From contig NZ_JAKRGF010000009.1 of assembly GCF_022347685.1 (NCBI RefSeq), positions 1 through 64,000 on the forward strand: a stretch of 64,000 nt of DNA, given 5' to 3'. The DNA comes from Thalassobius sp. Cn5-15. Lineage in GTDB: Bacteria; Pseudomonadota; Alphaproteobacteria; Rhodobacterales; Rhodobacteraceae. This document shows positions 27,427 through 36,579 of the stretch, one piece after another. The notes below the pieces were generated by a model. The model was not told the origin of the DNA and ran no database searches. It saw nothing but the letters and a program-made list of their open reading frames with translations. A program made the translations under genes and the position numbers. Every line of letters begins with the position of its first letter. Within the stretch, counting starts at the first letter, position 1.

Positions 27427-28472
27427 GCCTTCACCCCCAGCCGTTCACCAACGCCCTGACGGTCCTGCAACGCACGCCACCACGCTTCATTGCTCAGATA
27501 CCACTGCACAGTTTTGCGCAGCCCTTCCTCCACCGTCACCGAAGGACGCCAGCCCAGCTCGTCGCGGATGCGCGTGGGGTCGATGGCATAGCGGGCATCA
27601 TGGCCGGGACGATCGGTGACAAAGGTGATCAGATCGCCGTAGGATCCTGCGTCGCGCGGGCGCAACTCATCCAGGATTGCGCACAGCGCCTGCACCAGTT
27701 GCAGATTGCTGCACTCATTTTCGCCGCCGATATTGTAGCTGCGGCCCAGCTGGCCCTTCTCCACCACCAAGAGCAGCGCGTCAGCGTGATCTTCGACATA
27801 AAGCCAGTCACGCACGTTCGATCCATCGCCATAGATCGGCAGCGGCTTGCCTGCCAGCGCGTTCAGAATAACCACCGGAATCAGCTTTTCGGGGAAGTGA
27901 TAGGGCCCGTAGTTGTTCGAACAATTGGTCAGCAGAACCGGCAACCCATACGTCTCCGCCCAGGCGCGCACCAGATGGTCCGAGGCCGCTTTTGAGGCGG
28001 AATAGGGACTGCGCGGGTCATAAGAGGTGGCTTCGGTGAACTGCACCTCAGGATCCGCAGGCAGCGAGCCGTACACCTCATCGGTGGAAATATGATGGAA
28101 ACGGAAGCTGTCTGATCGCCCCTGATCCAGCCAGTATTTGCGCGCCGCCTCCAGCATGTTGAAAGTGCCGGTGATATTGGTGTCGATGAAATCCGACGGC
28201 CCGTCGATGGAGCGATCCACATGGCTTTCTGCGGCCAGATGCATGATCACATCGGGCTGGGTCTGCGCCAGCACGCGGTCCAGCGCGGCACGATCACGGA
28301 TGTCGGCCTGCACGAACTGATAGTTCGGGTGATCTGCAACAGAGGCGACGTTGTCCAGACAGGCGGCATAGGTCAGCGCATCCAGATTGACCACCTGATG
28401 GCCGCGCGCAATCGCCAGTCGCACCACCGCCGATCCAATGAAGCCCGCACCACCGGTTACCAAAATCTTCAT
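27423..28472 (-). CDS. rfbB: dTDP-glucose 4,6-dehydratase
   Basis: Second enzyme of the rhamnose pathway (RmlB), an extended SDR. It begins [18 protein letters not shown] (ATG at 28472), carries [10 protein letters not shown] near residue 130 and the [10 protein letters not shown] catalytic Tyr-x3-Lys near 155, and is 349 residues long. A longer frame runs to 28721 but covers the end of rfbC, so the ATG at 28472 is preferred. It follows rfbC by four bases. Confidence 0.95.
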   Translation of the reverse strand: MKILVTGGAGFIGSAVVRLAIARGHQVVNLDALTYAACLDNVASVADHPNYQFVQADIRDRAALDRVLAQTQPDVIMHLAAESHVDRSIDGPSDFIDTNITGTFNMLEAARKYWLDQGRSDSFRFHHISTDEVYGSLPADPEVQFTEATSYDPRSPYSASKAASDHLVRAWAETYGLPVLLTNCSNNYGPYHFPEKLIPVVILNALAGKPLPIYGDGSNVRDWLYVEDHADALLLVVEKGQLGRSYNIGGENECSNLQLVQALCAILDELRPRDAGSYGDLITFVTDRPGHDARYAIDPTRIRDELGWRPSVTVEEGLRKTVQWYLSNEAWWRALQDRQGVGERLGVKA

Positions 28473-28476
28473 TCTC

Positions 28477-29034
28477 TTAGTCCTCAAACACAAAAGGGCT
28501 GTCAAAATCAGCGAGTGCTGGCGCAACCTCATCCTTGGCCGACAGAATGGGCGCAGCACCCACCTCTGGCCACTGAACACCACAACTGTCCCAACGCACC
28601 GCGCCATCACAGTCCGGCGCGTAATAGTCTGAACATTTATAAACAATCTCGGTATCGGGTTGCAGCGTGATGAACCCATGCAGGAAGCCTGCGGGCACCA
28701 ACAACTGCTTGCCATTGTCAAAGCTCAGCTCGGTCCCGAACCATTGACCATAAGTGGGACTGCCCTTGCGGATATCGACCGCCACATCATAGAGCGCCCC
28801 GCGCCCACAGCGGACAAGTTTCACCTGCGCATGCGGGGGCGCCTGAAAGTGCAAACCACGCACTGTCCCCACCTCGCGCGACAGCGAATGGTTGTCCTGC
28901 ACAAACTCGGTTGTGATGCCATGTTCCGCCATGCGCTGGTGGCTGTAGCTTTCACTGAAAAAGCCGCGATGATCACCAAAACGGGCGGGCGTCAGCACCA
29001 GCACCCCGGGAAGGGAGGTTTGTTCTACGTTCAC
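28477..29034 (-). CDS. rfbC: dTDP-4-dehydrorhamnose 3,5-epimerase
   Basis: Third pathway enzyme (RmlC), a cupin of 185 residues. [15 protein letters not shown] near residue 21, FVQDNHSLS near 44 and [15 protein letters not shown] near 58 are the conserved RmlC motifs. It is first in the operon, so the promoter should lie in 29035-29090. In roseobacters, such plasmid rhamnose operons have been tied to attachment and biofilm formation. Confidence 0.95.
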   Translation of the reverse strand: MNVEQTSLPGVLVLTPARFGDHRGFFSESYSHQRMAEHGITTEFVQDNHSLSREVGTVRGLHFQAPPHAQVKLVRCGRGALYDVAVDIRKGSPTYGQWFGTELSFDNGKQLLVPAGFLHGFITLQPDTEIVYKCSDYYAPDCDGAVRWDSCGVQWPEVGAAPILSAKDEVAPALADFDSPFVFED

Positions 29035-29372
29035 TGTTCAAAATCCACGCAAATATCAGGGTGCACTGACACCCCTGTCCCCCTTTATGGCACAATACCC
29101 CGCTCTAGGAATGGAGGTTTTTGCAGGACCACCCACTGGCCCAGATGGCGAAGAAAGCCCTGCTATTTCCTGCCACCGTCCCCAACGCCCTGCCGCACCC
29201 AAGCAAAAGACCGACCGAAAGACCGGCCCAAAACCCACACAACAGACAGGGCCGCGCCGTGCTCAACGCGCAGAATACGCTATGTCATAGCGAAGGCCGC
29301 CCCGTGAGGGGCGGCCGTTTTTGCAGGCCGTTTCGGCCAAAGATTTTAGAAGGCCGCGACGCCAGGTCAGGT
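29035..29372. other. Intergenic region with plus-strand terminator-like element
   Basis: This gap between rfbC and the protease gene carries the rfbC promoter and a small palindrome (CGCTATG-T-CATAGCG, 29278-29292) next to a strong hairpin. A plus-strand frame 29087-29290 has no recognisable features and skewed composition. A short non-coding transcript from the plus strand ending at 29322 is possible. Confidence 0.4.
29295..29322 (+). terminator. Strong rho-independent terminator, plus orientation
   Basis: GGCCGCCCC-GTGA-GGGGCGGCC is a perfect 9-bp GC-rich stem followed by GTTTTT. The T-tract is on the plus strand, yet both flanking genes are on the minus strand, so what it terminates is unclear. 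Confidence 0.75.
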
Positions 29373-31526
29373 TCAGAACACATCGATCGCGCCGGCCAGG
29401 GCGCTGGCGTCATTGGCGCCCAGAACGGTCAGATAGTCGCCGTTGAAATTGAACACCGTGCCCCAGCTGTGCACCGTCGCGTAGGTGGAGATCACCTGCG
29501 CATCGGTCAGCGTGCCGGACCACAGCGCATCATCAAGGCGCAGCCGGTCGCCCTCCCCGATGGAGAAGTCACGCACCTCATCATTGCCGGTGCCGGGCGC
29601 AAAGATGAACGTATCGCCCCCCGTGCCGCCCACCAGCGTGTCGTTGCCCCATTGGCCCGACAGGGTGTCGCTGTCCGCACCGCCATAGATCAGGTCGTTG
29701 TCACCGCCGCCCGACAGGCTGTCGTTGCCCGCACCGCCCCAGAGGGTGTCACTGCCTTCGTCCCCATAAAGCGTGTCATTGTCCGCCCCGGCATAAAGCA
29801 CATCATTGCCACTGCCGCCCCAGATCTGGTCTGCGCCATCACCGCCGCCCACAGTGTCCGCACCGGCGCCACCATAGATCACATCGCCTTCGCTGCCGCC
29901 CCAGATCTCATCATCGCCACCGTCACCGCCGATGGTGTCGGCGCCGCTGCCGCCATAGATGCTGTCGTCACCGCCCCCACCCCAGAGGGCATCGGCCCCC
30001 GCTTCGCCACCAAAACGGTCGTTGCCCGCACCGCCATAGGCTGTGTCATTGCCGCTGCCGCCCCACAGCTGGTCATGGCCGTCGCCGCCGCCCAGCACAT
30101 CGTTGCCGCCATTGCCAAAGACCAGATCATCGCCGTTGTTCGCCCAGACCGTGTCATTGCCGCCATTGGCGGTGATGGTGTTGGCCACCCAGTTGCCACT
30201 GATCAGGTCGCTGCCCGCGCCGGTGATCAGCTGTTCGATGACGGTGTCCCGGGCAATCCCGAGATTGCCGATGCCGCCCCGCACATCCGAAAAGGTCGAA
30301 TGCCACAGGCTGATCCGGTCATCGGTGGTCGAGGTGGAGAGGTCCAGCGTATCCCAGCCCTCCTGATCATAGATCGTCAGCGCCACCGCGCGACCGCTGT
30401 ATGTGGCAGAGGTGGTGCCATTGGCCAGGTCGGTGAACAGCTGGCCCAGGGATCCGGTCAGCGTGGTGTTGGCGCCCCAGGTGGTGTTTCCGGCGGTGAG
30501 ACCACTGCCGCCGGGGGCGCCATATAGGGTCTGTATCGCCACAATATCGGCCATCATCGTCGTGGGCAGGAACCCCTCGGAGGCATTCACTGTAGGGTTA
30601 TCGGTCTGGCTGAAATAGGACATCACCGACATCTGCCAGCTGTCATTGGTAAAGGTGGCATCACTGCCATATTGGGCGTTGCCGTTGTAGCTGCCCTGAT
30701 GGCCCAGACCCAGCGCATGGCCGATCTCGTGAATGTAGGTCTGCAGCGAATAGCTGTCCATGCTGGTGCCATAGGTGCTGACCCAACTGGTGGAGACATT
30801 GACCTGAGACGAGATGATCTGCCCGCCACTGAAGGACGAGGTGGAAAAGGCCCCGCTTTCACTGTCATCAAAGGTGATCTGGCCGCCGCTCGTCACCTCG
30901 GTAAAGCGCAGGTTGGCAACCATCGCCCAGGCCTCCAGCGCCCAACGGGCCAGCTGCTGGCCGTCACTGGTCAGCGCGGTGAGGTTGACGGTAATCTCAT
31001 TGGACTGGCTGGTGTCAAAGGCACGTCGACCGCCGTTATTGGCCCAGTACCCATCGGTCAGGAAGGTGGCCAGTTCATCCAGCGTGGCCGGTTCCGGCGC
31101 GTCCCGTTCGGAAATCGCCAACGTGTACGTCCCTGTGGTGCGATCGGCAAAGGAGCCCGCCACCACATAATAGGTGCCGGTGGTCGACACGGTGTAGTTC
31201 AACAGAGAGTTCAGGCTGGCGCCACCATCATCATTGCTGGCCAGCAGCCGCCCGCCGCCATCATAAAGACGCAGGTAAGGATCGCTCAGTGTGTCCCCCG
31301 TGAGCGAGATGGCATAGCTGTCCCCTGCCGTCAGCGTCACCGCCACCCAATCGCGATCCCCGGCTGAAGCCAGATCACCGGAAAACGTATCGCCCACCTC
31401 CATCCGGTAGCTGGTGGCCACACTGTCACCGGCATCATCAGATTCCAGCAGCGCAGCACTGTTGGGCAGGGGGACAAAGGCGCAGTCGGGCGCCAGCGGC
31501 TGGAATTGAGCGCAGATCGTACACAT
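29373..31526 (-). CDS. Serralysin-like RTX metalloprotease (M10 family)
   Basis: A 717-residue secreted zinc protease. Residues about 30-125 resemble a bacterial pre-peptidase domain. The zinc motif HEIGHALGLGH is at 266-276 and the Met-turn SVMSYF near 300, defining the serralysin class. RTX nonapeptide repeats (GGxGxDxxx) fill about 430-670 and bind calcium. There is no Sec signal, so type I secretion is expected, although no exporter gene is nearby. The domain order (pre-peptidase first) differs from classic serralysins, where it is absent. Substrate is unknown; extracellular proteins of host or matrix are likely. Confidence 0.9.
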   Translation of the reverse strand: MCTICAQFQPLAPDCAFVPLPNSAALLESDDAGDSVATSYRMEVGDTFSGDLASAGDRDWVAVTLTAGDSYAISLTGDTLSDPYLRLYDGGGRLLASNDDGGASLNSLLNYTVSTTGTYYVVAGSFADRTTGTYTLAISERDAPEPATLDELATFLTDGYWANNGGRRAFDTSQSNEITVNLTALTSDGQQLARWALEAWAMVANLRFTEVTSGGQITFDDSESGAFSTSSFSGGQIISSQVNVSTSWVSTYGTSMDSYSLQTYIHEIGHALGLGHQGSYNGNAQYGSDATFTNDSWQMSVMSYFSQTDNPTVNASEGFLPTTMMADIVAIQTLYGAPGGSGLTAGNTTWGANTTLTGSLGQLFTDLANGTTSATYSGRAVALTIYDQEGWDTLDLSTSTTDDRISLWHSTFSDVRGGIGNLGIARDTVIEQLITGAGSDLISGNWVANTITANGGNDTVWANNGDDLVFGNGGNDVLGGGDGHDQLWGGSGNDTAYGGAGNDRFGGEAGADALWGGGGDDSIYGGSGADTIGGDGGDDEIWGGSEGDVIYGGAGADTVGGGDGADQIWGGSGNDVLYAGADNDTLYGDEGSDTLWGGAGNDSLSGGGDNDLIYGGADSDTLSGQWGNDTLVGGTGGDTFIFAPGTGNDEVRDFSIGEGDRLRLDDALWSGTLTDAQVISTYATVHSWGTVFNFNGDYLTVLGANDASALAGAIDVF

Positions 31527-31574
31527 GGGCTGTTGTCGTCTTTCTCTCTTGGGCGTGGCCTGCGGCGGCAGGCT

Positions 31575-31632
31575 GCATCATTCGGGCCAATTCACTCAGG
31601 CCAGATCATTCGGGCCAGATCATTCAGGCAGC
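31575..31632. repeat. Short tandem repeats between protease and small protein gene
   Basis: A unit of about 14 bp (ATCATTCGGGCCAG and variants) is repeated about four times, the last reaching into the end of the neighbouring gene. It lies upstream of the protease gene and could hold regulatory sites or result from slippage. Confidence 0.55.
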
Positions 31633-32102
31633 CCGCTGATCCTCACAAGGTCGCGGGCAAATCGGGTCATCATTGCGGTGCTAAGGCTGCGGTCGGTGGC
31701 GCTGAAGGTCAGATCGGGGCCGGTCGTCCACCCTGTGCGTTGATCCGTGCCGCCCTGCCCCTGCCACTCCAGATGCGCGGTCATATGGCTGTCGCTGCGG
31801 TCGCTGATCTGCAGCCGCACCGAAAGCGGCAGCGGCGGCACAGCCTGCGCCCTGCCCTGCAGCTCGGCCAACACGGCAGCGCAGAGCGCGTCACTCAGGG
31901 CCGTTCCCTCGTCAGGACATGTCAGCTCCATTGCCGGGCGCTGCGGTTTCGATCCCGCCTGCGCCGCATAATCACCCTCTGTCATCACACCCTCTGCCAT
32001 CCAGAACAGCACGGCACAGAGGCCCACGCAGAAACGCGCAGAAAGGCCGGTCCAACCCGCCCCCGCCATCGCCCGCGGCGATCTGCGACACACGATCTGC
32101 AT
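31620..32102 (-). CDS. Hypothetical secreted or membrane-anchored protein upstream of protease
   Basis: A 160-residue protein with a hydrophobic stretch (FCVGLCAVLFWMA, about residues 24-36) that may be a signal or anchor, then a soluble domain with two cysteines. It is 93 bases upstream of the protease gene on the same strand. Dedicated serralysin inhibitors are periplasmic proteins of similar size, but no inhibitor motif is recognised, so this link is only positional. From 32103 to 32351 no gene is supported. Confidence 0.55.
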   Translation of the reverse strand: MQIVCRRSPRAMAGAGWTGLSARFCVGLCAVLFWMAEGVMTEGDYAAQAGSKPQRPAMELTCPDEGTALSDALCAAVLAELQGRAQAVPPLPLSVRLQISDRSDSHMTAHLEWQGQGGTDQRTGWTTGPDLTFSATDRSLSTAMMTRFARDLVRISGLPE

Positions 32103-32351
32103 GATCTGTCTTCCTGCTCTTCGATCCTCTTGGGATTGCTCCGCTGTGCTGGACCTCTGTGGGCCTCTGGCCTATCGCATCGCAACCAATGGTACAGGCC
32201 GCACCCGCAGTGGGCGAATCCGGCCAAATCATCATGGCCATGTTCACCGCCTCCCCCCGTGCAAGTCAAGGCGACACACCCGCCCCAGCAGGATCACGCG
32301 ACACCCGATGCAGCCCCTCCACACACGATCCCCCCGCGATGATCAAACCCC

Positions 32352-33494
32352 TTAAGGCTGACGCGCGATACGGCCCTGTAACCATGCCAGAAAGGCTTTG
32401 TCCGGCGCATGCACCCGCACCCGACCCGTATCCGCCCAAAACCGGCGCCACTCTGCCTCCAGCGCGTAGACATCCGCACCGGGCGCCATCAGCCGTGCCT
32501 CGGCCAATGCCTCTTCAGACAATTGCGGCACATCCGCCCCCTGCCCCGTTTGCGCGGGTCCCACCGAACTGACCACCTGCCCCTGACGGGTAAAGACGAT
32601 CAGATCCCCCGCCTCTTCATGGATGTCATAATCGGGCAGGTTGGCGGCCGCGATCATCTTGCGCACCGCCGCGCGAAACACCCGCAGGGGTGCGGTGGAT
32701 CCGGCTTTCTTGTGCAACACCGCCAGGCTCACCTGCCATTCGGGCTGACGACCACAGTGTTTGCGCGCCAGCTCATAAATCCGCCGCTCCAGCGGTTTAC
32801 GCAGACGAAAATAATCACGGTTCAGCGTCAGTACCGATTTCGACAGCACCGCACGATACAGCCATTCACTCAGCGTTACCGTCACATTGACCATCCGCCC
32901 GCCGCGGGATTTGCGCACGATCTCCCAGCGCTCAATCAGGCCAAAGCCGCTGGTCACTTCCTGACCGCCGGTTTCCAGATTGGTGGTGATCCGCGTGCCC
33001 GCCAGCCGTTCAAACGCCTCGCGCAAGCGGGTGTAACTGTCGCCGCCCGTGTCCCGGTTTGTCGCCACCAGAAGATCATGCGCCTTCAGCTGCAGGGTGC
33101 GCGAAATCTCACGCCCCGCATTCAGCGCCGCCACCAGCTGGCTGATGCAGTAGATCAGAATATCCTTGTCATGGATCGTCGCCCGTCCCCGCACCGAGGG
33201 CGTCACCTGCACCTCTACCCCATTGTGGGCATAGCTGAGGATGCGTCGATCCGGCCGGGTCGAGAGCGAAAAGATCGGATGCTCCATCGAACCCAGATCA
33301 TCCTTGGGACTGGCCTCGAAAATATCGCAGACGAAGAGATCACCGGTGGGATGACGGTCGGGCAACATCCCCCCCATAGGTGCAACCGCGCTCATCGCTG
33401 TCGCCCCGCTGAATCTGTGCCGTGATGCCGCTGTCTCACGCCCATCTGAATGTCCTGTGCCTGCTCTTGCCATGATGTGGGGGATGTTTTCCAT
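32352..33494 (-). CDS. repA: Plasmid replication initiator, RepA-I type
   Basis: A 380-residue replication protein of the alphaproteobacterial RPA family. Conserved features include HDKDILIYCISQL near residue 107, KAHDLLVATNRDTGGDSY near 138 and RRIYELARKHCG near 245. It binds iterons and opens the origin. It is divergent from parA with the origin between them, the standard arrangement of RepA-I replicons of Rhodobacterales. The N-terminal 45 residues are less conserved, so a start further inside is possible. Confidence 0.92.
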   Translation of the reverse strand: MENIPHIMARAGTGHSDGRETAASRHRFSGATAMSAVAPMGGMLPDRHPTGDLFVCDIFEASPKDDLGSMEHPIFSLSTRPDRRILSYAHNGVEVQVTPSVRGRATIHDKDILIYCISQLVAALNAGREISRTLQLKAHDLLVATNRDTGGDSYTRLREAFERLAGTRITTNLETGGQEVTSGFGLIERWEIVRKSRGGRMVNVTVTLSEWLYRAVLSKSVLTLNRDYFRLRKPLERRIYELARKHCGRQPEWQVSLAVLHKKAGSTAPLRVFRAAVRKMIAAANLPDYDIHEEAGDLIVFTRQGQVVSSVGPAQTGQGADVPQLSEEALAEARLMAPGADVYALEAEWRRFWADTGRVRVHAPDKAFLAWLQGRIARQP

Positions 33495-33514
33495 CCCTCC
33501 GACTCCCCCGTTTT

Positions 33515-33780
33515 CGGGGTTTCAGTGACACCCTAAAGTTATCCACAGGCCGCGTCCAGCCAACACCGCCGCGCCTTCGCCGTTTCAGAGTCACTCGAGC
33601 GGGGTTTCTGAATCACCATATCGGGGTTTCAGAGTCGCTTATGCCAAAATGAAAGCACAAAAATCATTTTTAATCAGAGGTTTGCTCAAATCATTCGCGC
33701 CCCGTAACTATATAATAACTAAATTCTAACAAGAAAAATTCACTTCCAGCCTCTCCGCAGACGTTTTTCCCTGCAATTTC
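33515..33780. other. Origin of replication (iterons, DnaA box, AT-rich region)
   Basis: Four iteron-like sequences with consensus CGGGGTTTCAGAGTCACC are at 33515-33532, 33581-33596, 33600-33617 and 33622-33638. A perfect DnaA box TTATCCACA lies at 33539-33547. From 33640 to about 33750 the sequence is strongly AT-rich, suited for strand opening. This is the classical build of an iteron-controlled plasmid origin and sits between repA and parA. Confidence 0.8.
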
Positions 33781-33824
33781 CGCTGCTTTTTTGCTAAGAA
33801 AGACAGGAGGAAGAGACGTTTTTC
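33759..33824. promoter_or_regulatory. Direct repeat AGACGTTTTTCC upstream of parA
   Basis: AGACGTTTTTCC occurs at 33759-33770 and 33813-33824, 54 bp apart, in the parA promoter region. ParA proteins of this type autoregulate through sites here; this pair is a candidate operator. Confidence 0.4.
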
Positions 33825-33883
33825 CTTCCATGTGTCGCGTTTTTGGATATGTTTAAGAAAACAGCGCACATGGCAGTTCTGAA

Positions 33884-35263
33884 ATGACATCCACCCTTCC
33901 TCCCTATTTCAACATTGATCCCGATCAGGCTTTGAATGCGCTTGGTGCACCCACCCAGACCGATGGGTTCGCCGCCATCGCAGCCGCCTGTGCGCAGGGG
34001 CGTTCTGACCTCGCCAGTCGCGGGCTGGAGGAAAACGGTGAACGTCACCTGCGGCTTTTTTCAACCTGGGAGATTACCCGCTATCTGATCCCCGTGGCGC
34101 AGGGCCATTTTCGTCGCGTGCTGAAACAAAACCCCGACCTGCCGCAGGGCCAGTCTGAAACCAGTGGCGGGGCCAAGTGGTTTACCCTGGATGAGGTGCT
34201 GCGCCTGCGTGCCCATTTCGCGGCCGAAGGATCGAAAGCGAAAAACTACCTGCCCTATCGCCCCGAAGGTCTGCCCGCCAAAATGGTTGCGGTGGCGAAC
34301 TTCAAGGGCGGCGTGGGCAAGACATCGACCGCCGCCCATCTGGCCATGTCGGCGGCCCTTGATGGCTACAAGGTGCTGGTGATTGATCTGGACAGTCAGG
34401 GTTCGATGACCTCAATTTTCGGCGGCAAGGTCGAGGATGAATGGCAAACCGTCTTCCCCCTCCTCGCACGCCACTACGCCAGTTATCTGCGCAGCGACAA
34501 CCAGCGCCGGATGGATCGGGGGGAGCAGCCCATTCCGCTCGATGACACGCTCTCCGCCGCGCTGGATGTGTCGGCTCAGTCGCTCATTCAATCCACCCAC
34601 TGGCCCAACATCGACCTGATCGGCGCGCAGCTGAACCTTTACTGGGCAGAATTTCAGATCCCCGTCTGGCGGATGCAGGGCGGTGGCTGGAAGCTGTGGG
34701 ATGCCCTGACCGACAGTCTGGAGGCGGACGGCATCCTCGACGAATACGATGTGATTTTCGTCGATACCCCGCCGGCGCTTGGCTACCTGACCATCAATGG
34801 GCTGGCGGCCTCGGACATTCTGTTGGTGCCGCTGGGGGCGTCTTTCCTTGAGTTTGACTCGACGGGGCGGTTTTTCGACATGCTGCACACCACTTTTCAG
34901 TCGATTGAAGAGGGGGAAAACCTCGCCGCCCGCGCTTTGGGACGCGACGAGCTGAATTTTGAATGGGACGCGGTGCGTGCCGTGGTCACCCGCTATGACG
35001 GCAGCCAGCAGGCAGAACTGACCGCCTTGATGCAGGCCTACCTTGGCCCGGTGTTGTCACCACACCGGCAGGATTTCACCGCGCTGATCGGTCAGGCTGG
35101 TGAACAGGTGCAGGGGATCTATGAGGCGGATTATCGCGATTTCAACCGCGAGACTTACGCGCGGGGCCGTGAAACCTTTGATGCCACCTATGCCGCCTTC
35201 AAATCGCTGTTGATCGGCGCCTGGCGCCGCGATGCGCTGGCCCTGCAGGAGGCGGCGGAATGA
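33884..35263 (+). CDS. parA: Plasmid partition ATPase ParA
   Basis: A 459-residue ParA with a long N-terminal extension (about 1-135) that likely binds DNA for autoregulation, as in type Ia systems. The deviant Walker A motif FKGGVGKTSTAAHLA is near residue 142, and VIDLDSQGSMTS near 168 and IFVDTPPALGYLT near 292 complete the nucleotide site. It drives segregation with ParB and parS. It is 133 bp upstream of parB, with a parS site in the gap. Confidence 0.93.
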   Translation: MTSTLPPYFNIDPDQALNALGAPTQTDGFAAIAAACAQGRSDLASRGLEENGERHLRLFSTWEITRYLIPVAQGHFRRVLKQNPDLPQGQSETSGGAKWFTLDEVLRLRAHFAAEGSKAKNYLPYRPEGLPAKMVAVANFKGGVGKTSTAAHLAMSAALDGYKVLVIDLDSQGSMTSIFGGKVEDEWQTVFPLLARHYASYLRSDNQRRMDRGEQPIPLDDTLSAALDVSAQSLIQSTHWPNIDLIGAQLNLYWAEFQIPVWRMQGGGWKLWDALTDSLEADGILDEYDVIFVDTPPALGYLTINGLAASDILLVPLGASFLEFDSTGRFFDMLHTTFQSIEEGENLAARALGRDELNFEWDAVRAVVTRYDGSQQAELTALMQAYLGPVLSPHRQDFTALIGQAGEQVQGIYEADYRDFNRETYARGRETFDATYAAFKSLLIGAWRRDALALQEAAE

Positions 35264-35292
35264 ACGGGGGCTTTAATCCGTCGTTAAGGAAA

Positions 35293-35310
35293 TGTTTCGC
35301 GCGCGAAACA
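35293..35310. promoter_or_regulatory. parS centromere site 1
   Basis: TGTTTCGCGCGCGAAACA is a perfect 18-bp palindrome between parA and parB. It resembles the chromosomal parS consensus but with GCGCGC at the centre. Confidence 0.85.
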
Positions 35311-35396
35311 TCTGCGTGCGCTGCGGTAACCGTCTCTTTGCCGCCCTGCCCTAGCCTTTTTCCAGAGTCTATTTCTGCAGTATCGGAGGATTAATC

Positions 35397-36449
35397 ATGG
35401 CCAAACGCAAACGCCTCGCCCCGCCGAAAGCGGGCTTCCTCGCCTCCCCCGTGGCGGCGCCGATCCTGCCGGATGCCCCGGCTGAAGCTGCTCGCCGTGC
35501 GCCGCCCATTGCCGATGTGGCCGCCCATGCCAGCACCACCGCCGCACTAGAGGAAATGTCCGACACCCTGCGCCGCGCCCGTGAAGAGGGCCGCATGGCA
35601 TTGGAATTGCCGCTGGATCAGATCGTCACCGATTATCTGGTGCGCGATCGCATCAACGTCGATGAGGGCGAGATGGAGGTTTTGATGACTTCCCTGCGCC
35701 AACGCGGCCAGCAAACCCCGATCGAGGTCGCCCCGCTGCCAGATGGTCGCTATGGGCTGATCTCTGGCTGGCGCCGCTTGCGGGCCATCACCCGCCTGTC
35801 AGAGGCGGGTGAAGCTCAGCCGCAGATCCTGGCCTTTCTGCGTCAGCCGGAACAGGCGTCTGATGCCTATCTGGCGATGGTTGAGGAAAACGAAATCCGC
35901 GTTGGCCTCAGCTATTATGAACGCGCCCGCATCGCGTCGCGCGCGGTAGAGCAGGGTGTTTACCCCGACACCCGCACCGCGCTGCGCAGTCTCTATCACG
36001 CCGCAAGTCGTGCCAAACGGTCCAAGATCGGCAGCTTCCTGACCTTGGTGACCCATCTCGATGGCGCGCTGCGTTTCCCTGAGGCGCTTGGCGAACGCGC
36101 TGGCCTATTTCTGGCCCGTGAGATTGAGGCGGCCCCTGCCCTCGCCAAAGGCATGAAGGCGCGGATCGAGGCGAACCCGCCAGAAAACCCCGCGGATGAG
36201 CTGGATCTGATCAACGCCACATTGGCAGCAGCTGCAGGGAAAGCGGCGGCGGAGAAGTCTAAAAAACAGTCTCTAAAACCCGAAATAGAGTCTAATATGA
36301 CCCGAAAAATTCGCCCTGACCTGCAGGTGGTGCAACATGGTGCAGGTGGCAAGTTGACCGTAAAAGGCGCTGCTGTGGATGAAGCGCTGATCGTGGATCT
36401 GATCGACTGGCTCACCGCGCGGTCTGATGCGGATGAGGTGGCGAAATAG
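35397..36449 (+). CDS. parB: Plasmid partition protein ParB
   Basis: A 350-residue ParB. The CTPase/nuclease-like domain is at about 60-165 (QRGQQTPIEVAPLPDGRYGLISGWRR-like region and the ENEIRVGLSYYERARI motif near 163), followed by the helix-turn-helix that reads parS (about 180-240). It loads at parS and spreads. The stop codon lies in a 15-bp palindrome (AAATAGA-G-TCTATTT, 36444-36458), and a parS site follows at 36477. Confidence 0.92.
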   Translation: MAKRKRLAPPKAGFLASPVAAPILPDAPAEAARRAPPIADVAAHASTTAALEEMSDTLRRAREEGRMALELPLDQIVTDYLVRDRINVDEGEMEVLMTSLRQRGQQTPIEVAPLPDGRYGLISGWRRLRAITRLSEAGEAQPQILAFLRQPEQASDAYLAMVEENEIRVGLSYYERARIASRAVEQGVYPDTRTALRSLYHAASRAKRSKIGSFLTLVTHLDGALRFPEALGERAGLFLAREIEAAPALAKGMKARIEANPPENPADELDLINATLAAAAGKAAAEKSKKQSLKPEIESNMTRKIRPDLQVVQHGAGGKLTVKGAAVDEALIVDLIDWLTARSDADEVAK

Positions 36450-36476
36450 AGTCTATTTGGCTTGAATAGGGTCAAT

Positions 36477-36494
36477 TGTTTCGCGCGCGAAACA
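36477..36494. promoter_or_regulatory. parS centromere site 2
   Basis: The same perfect palindrome as at 35293-35310. Symmetry extends three bases on each side (36474-36497). Together the two sites bracket parB. Confidence 0.85.
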
Positions 36495-36519
36495 ATTCCG
36501 TATCCGTCTAATGGAAAAG

Positions 36520-36555
36520 AAAGGGCCTGTGATCATGCCGGATCACAGGCCCTTT
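36520..36555. terminator. Bidirectional terminator between parB and wzi
   Basis: A 15-bp perfect stem (AAAGGGCCTGTGATC against GATCACAGGCCCTTT) with loop ATGCCG. The gene pair converges here, and A and T runs at the stem ends suit both directions. Confidence 0.85.
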
Positions 36556-36579
36556 CTATGTTTGGAAAACTGGACTGCC

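Noticed and set aside
27423-28721. A fused rfbB with an 83-residue N-terminal extension
   Set aside because: The extension is antisense-free but overlaps the coding end of rfbC in another frame; the family start [13 protein letters not shown] is at 28472.
29087-29290. A 67-residue protein ending before the plus-strand terminator
   Set aside because: Composition is dominated by Pro, Lys and Gln without domain or convincing ribosome-binding site. A non-coding transcript is the better reading.
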